DNA of 64,000 nt, from the NCBI RefSeq assembly GCF_014200015.1, contig NZ_JACHOT010000005.1:62001-126000 (forward strand), in the 5' to 3' direction. Origin of the DNA: Aminobacter niigataensis. GTDB lineage: Bacteria; Pseudomonadota; Alphaproteobacteria; Rhizobiales; Rhizobiaceae. Positions 63,770 to 64,000 of this stretch are shown here, in pieces (the first letter of the stretch is position 1; every line of letters begins with the position of its first letter). Position numbers and translations under genes: made by a program. The notes beneath the pieces are model-generated. The model saw nothing but the letters and a program-made list of their open reading frames with translations, ran no database searches and was not told where the DNA came from.

Positions 63770-64000
63770 TTACAGCTCCAGCCTGTTAATCATGTCCTGG
63801 GTGATCAGGCAGATACCCTTCTCCGAGACGCGGAAGCGCTTGGCGTCCAGCACCGGGTCTTCGCCGACGACCAGCCCTTCGGGGATGTGTACGCCGTGAT
63901 CGATGACAACGCGCTTGAGGCTGGCGTTGCGACCGACATGGCAGGCCGGCAGCATCACCACATCCTCGAGCGTGGAGTAAGAATTGATCCGTGCGCCGGT
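63770..64000 (-). CDS. glgC: Glucose-1-phosphate adenylyltransferase, C-terminal end only
   Basis: The last 76 codons of GlgC; the gene continues past the right edge. The visible part, [40 protein letters not shown] and ISQDM-like [12 protein letters not shown], is the left-handed beta-helix C-terminus of ADP-glucose pyrophosphorylase. It is the gene expected before glgA and sets the operon order glgC-glgA-pgm-glgX. Confidence 0.9.
   Translation of the reverse strand, partial: TGARINSYSTLEDVVMLPACHVGRNASLKRVVIDHGVHIPEGLVVGEDPVLDAKRFRVSEKGICLITQDMINRLEL

Overview
The window is high-GC, densely packed chromosomal DNA of an alphaproteobacterium of the order Rhizobiales, most like the Phyllobacteriaceae (Mesorhizobium, Aminobacter and relatives). 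The evidence is gene content: a MucR/Ros regulator, DUF2336, DUF1491, DUF5330 and DUF6456 proteins, a rhizobial-type asparaginase, a betI-betC-betA-betB cluster, and a glgC-glgA-pgm-glgX run. The genus is an inference.

Region 1 (1-12.1 kb, all minus strand) is a gene transfer agent (GTA) structural cluster in the order known from Rhodobacter capsulatus: small terminase-like g1, large terminase, portal, g3.5, prohead protease, capsid, connector, head closure, tail terminator, major tail protein, two tail assembly chaperones, a short tape measure, distal tail protein, hub, NlpC/P60 peptidase and the large tip protein, which runs off the left edge. There is no integrase, replication or lysis gene. 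A TTGACA-17-TAGTGT promoter with a perfect inverted repeat in its spacer precedes g1. The second chaperone has two compensating frame breaks, and the motif A AAC CCT lies directly before the stop of the first.

Region 2 (12.3-23.9 kb) holds envelope and cell-cycle genes: a class A penicillin-binding protein, DUF1214/DUF1254 proteins, DUF2336, DUF1491, a peptidoglycan-binding protein overlapping a PAS histidine kinase, DUF5330 and SufE. It then has a minus-strand pair, a DnaA-domain-IV-like HTH protein followed by a DUF6456 protein, behind a strong promoter with an overlapping inverted repeat. This pair resembles the GafY/GafZ (GafA) GTA activators and may be the switch for Region 1 (inference). 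A mucR gene follows.

Region 3 (24.1-36.1 kb) is mixed housekeeping: a decayed mnhFG antiporter remnant, an SH3-like secreted protein, oligopeptidase B, two c-type cytochromes, Fe/Mn superoxide dismutase, a branched-chain aminotransferase, a haloacid dehalogenase, an L,D-transpeptidase, a HerA-like ATPase, an AbrB/Doc toxin-antitoxin pair, a GreA/GreB factor and an asparaginase.

Region 4 (36.2-44.6 kb): an SDR without its catalytic Tyr/Lys is joined to a thiolase. Divergent from them is the choline-O-sulfate to glycine betaine cluster betI-betC-(frameshifted threonine dehydratase)-betA-betB, with a palindromic BetI box.

Region 5 (44.6-51.5 kb): a GDP-mannose pathway pair (guanylyltransferase fused to an AGE-family domain, plus phosphomannomutase), tRNA-Pro(CGG), and TadE/TadG-like pilus proteins.

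Region 6 (51.5-64 kb, minus strand): a peptide ABC importer (binding protein, two permeases, fused double ATPase) and a glycogen operon glgC-glgA-pgm-glgX plus a GH13 alpha-glucosidase, with glgC cut by the right edge.
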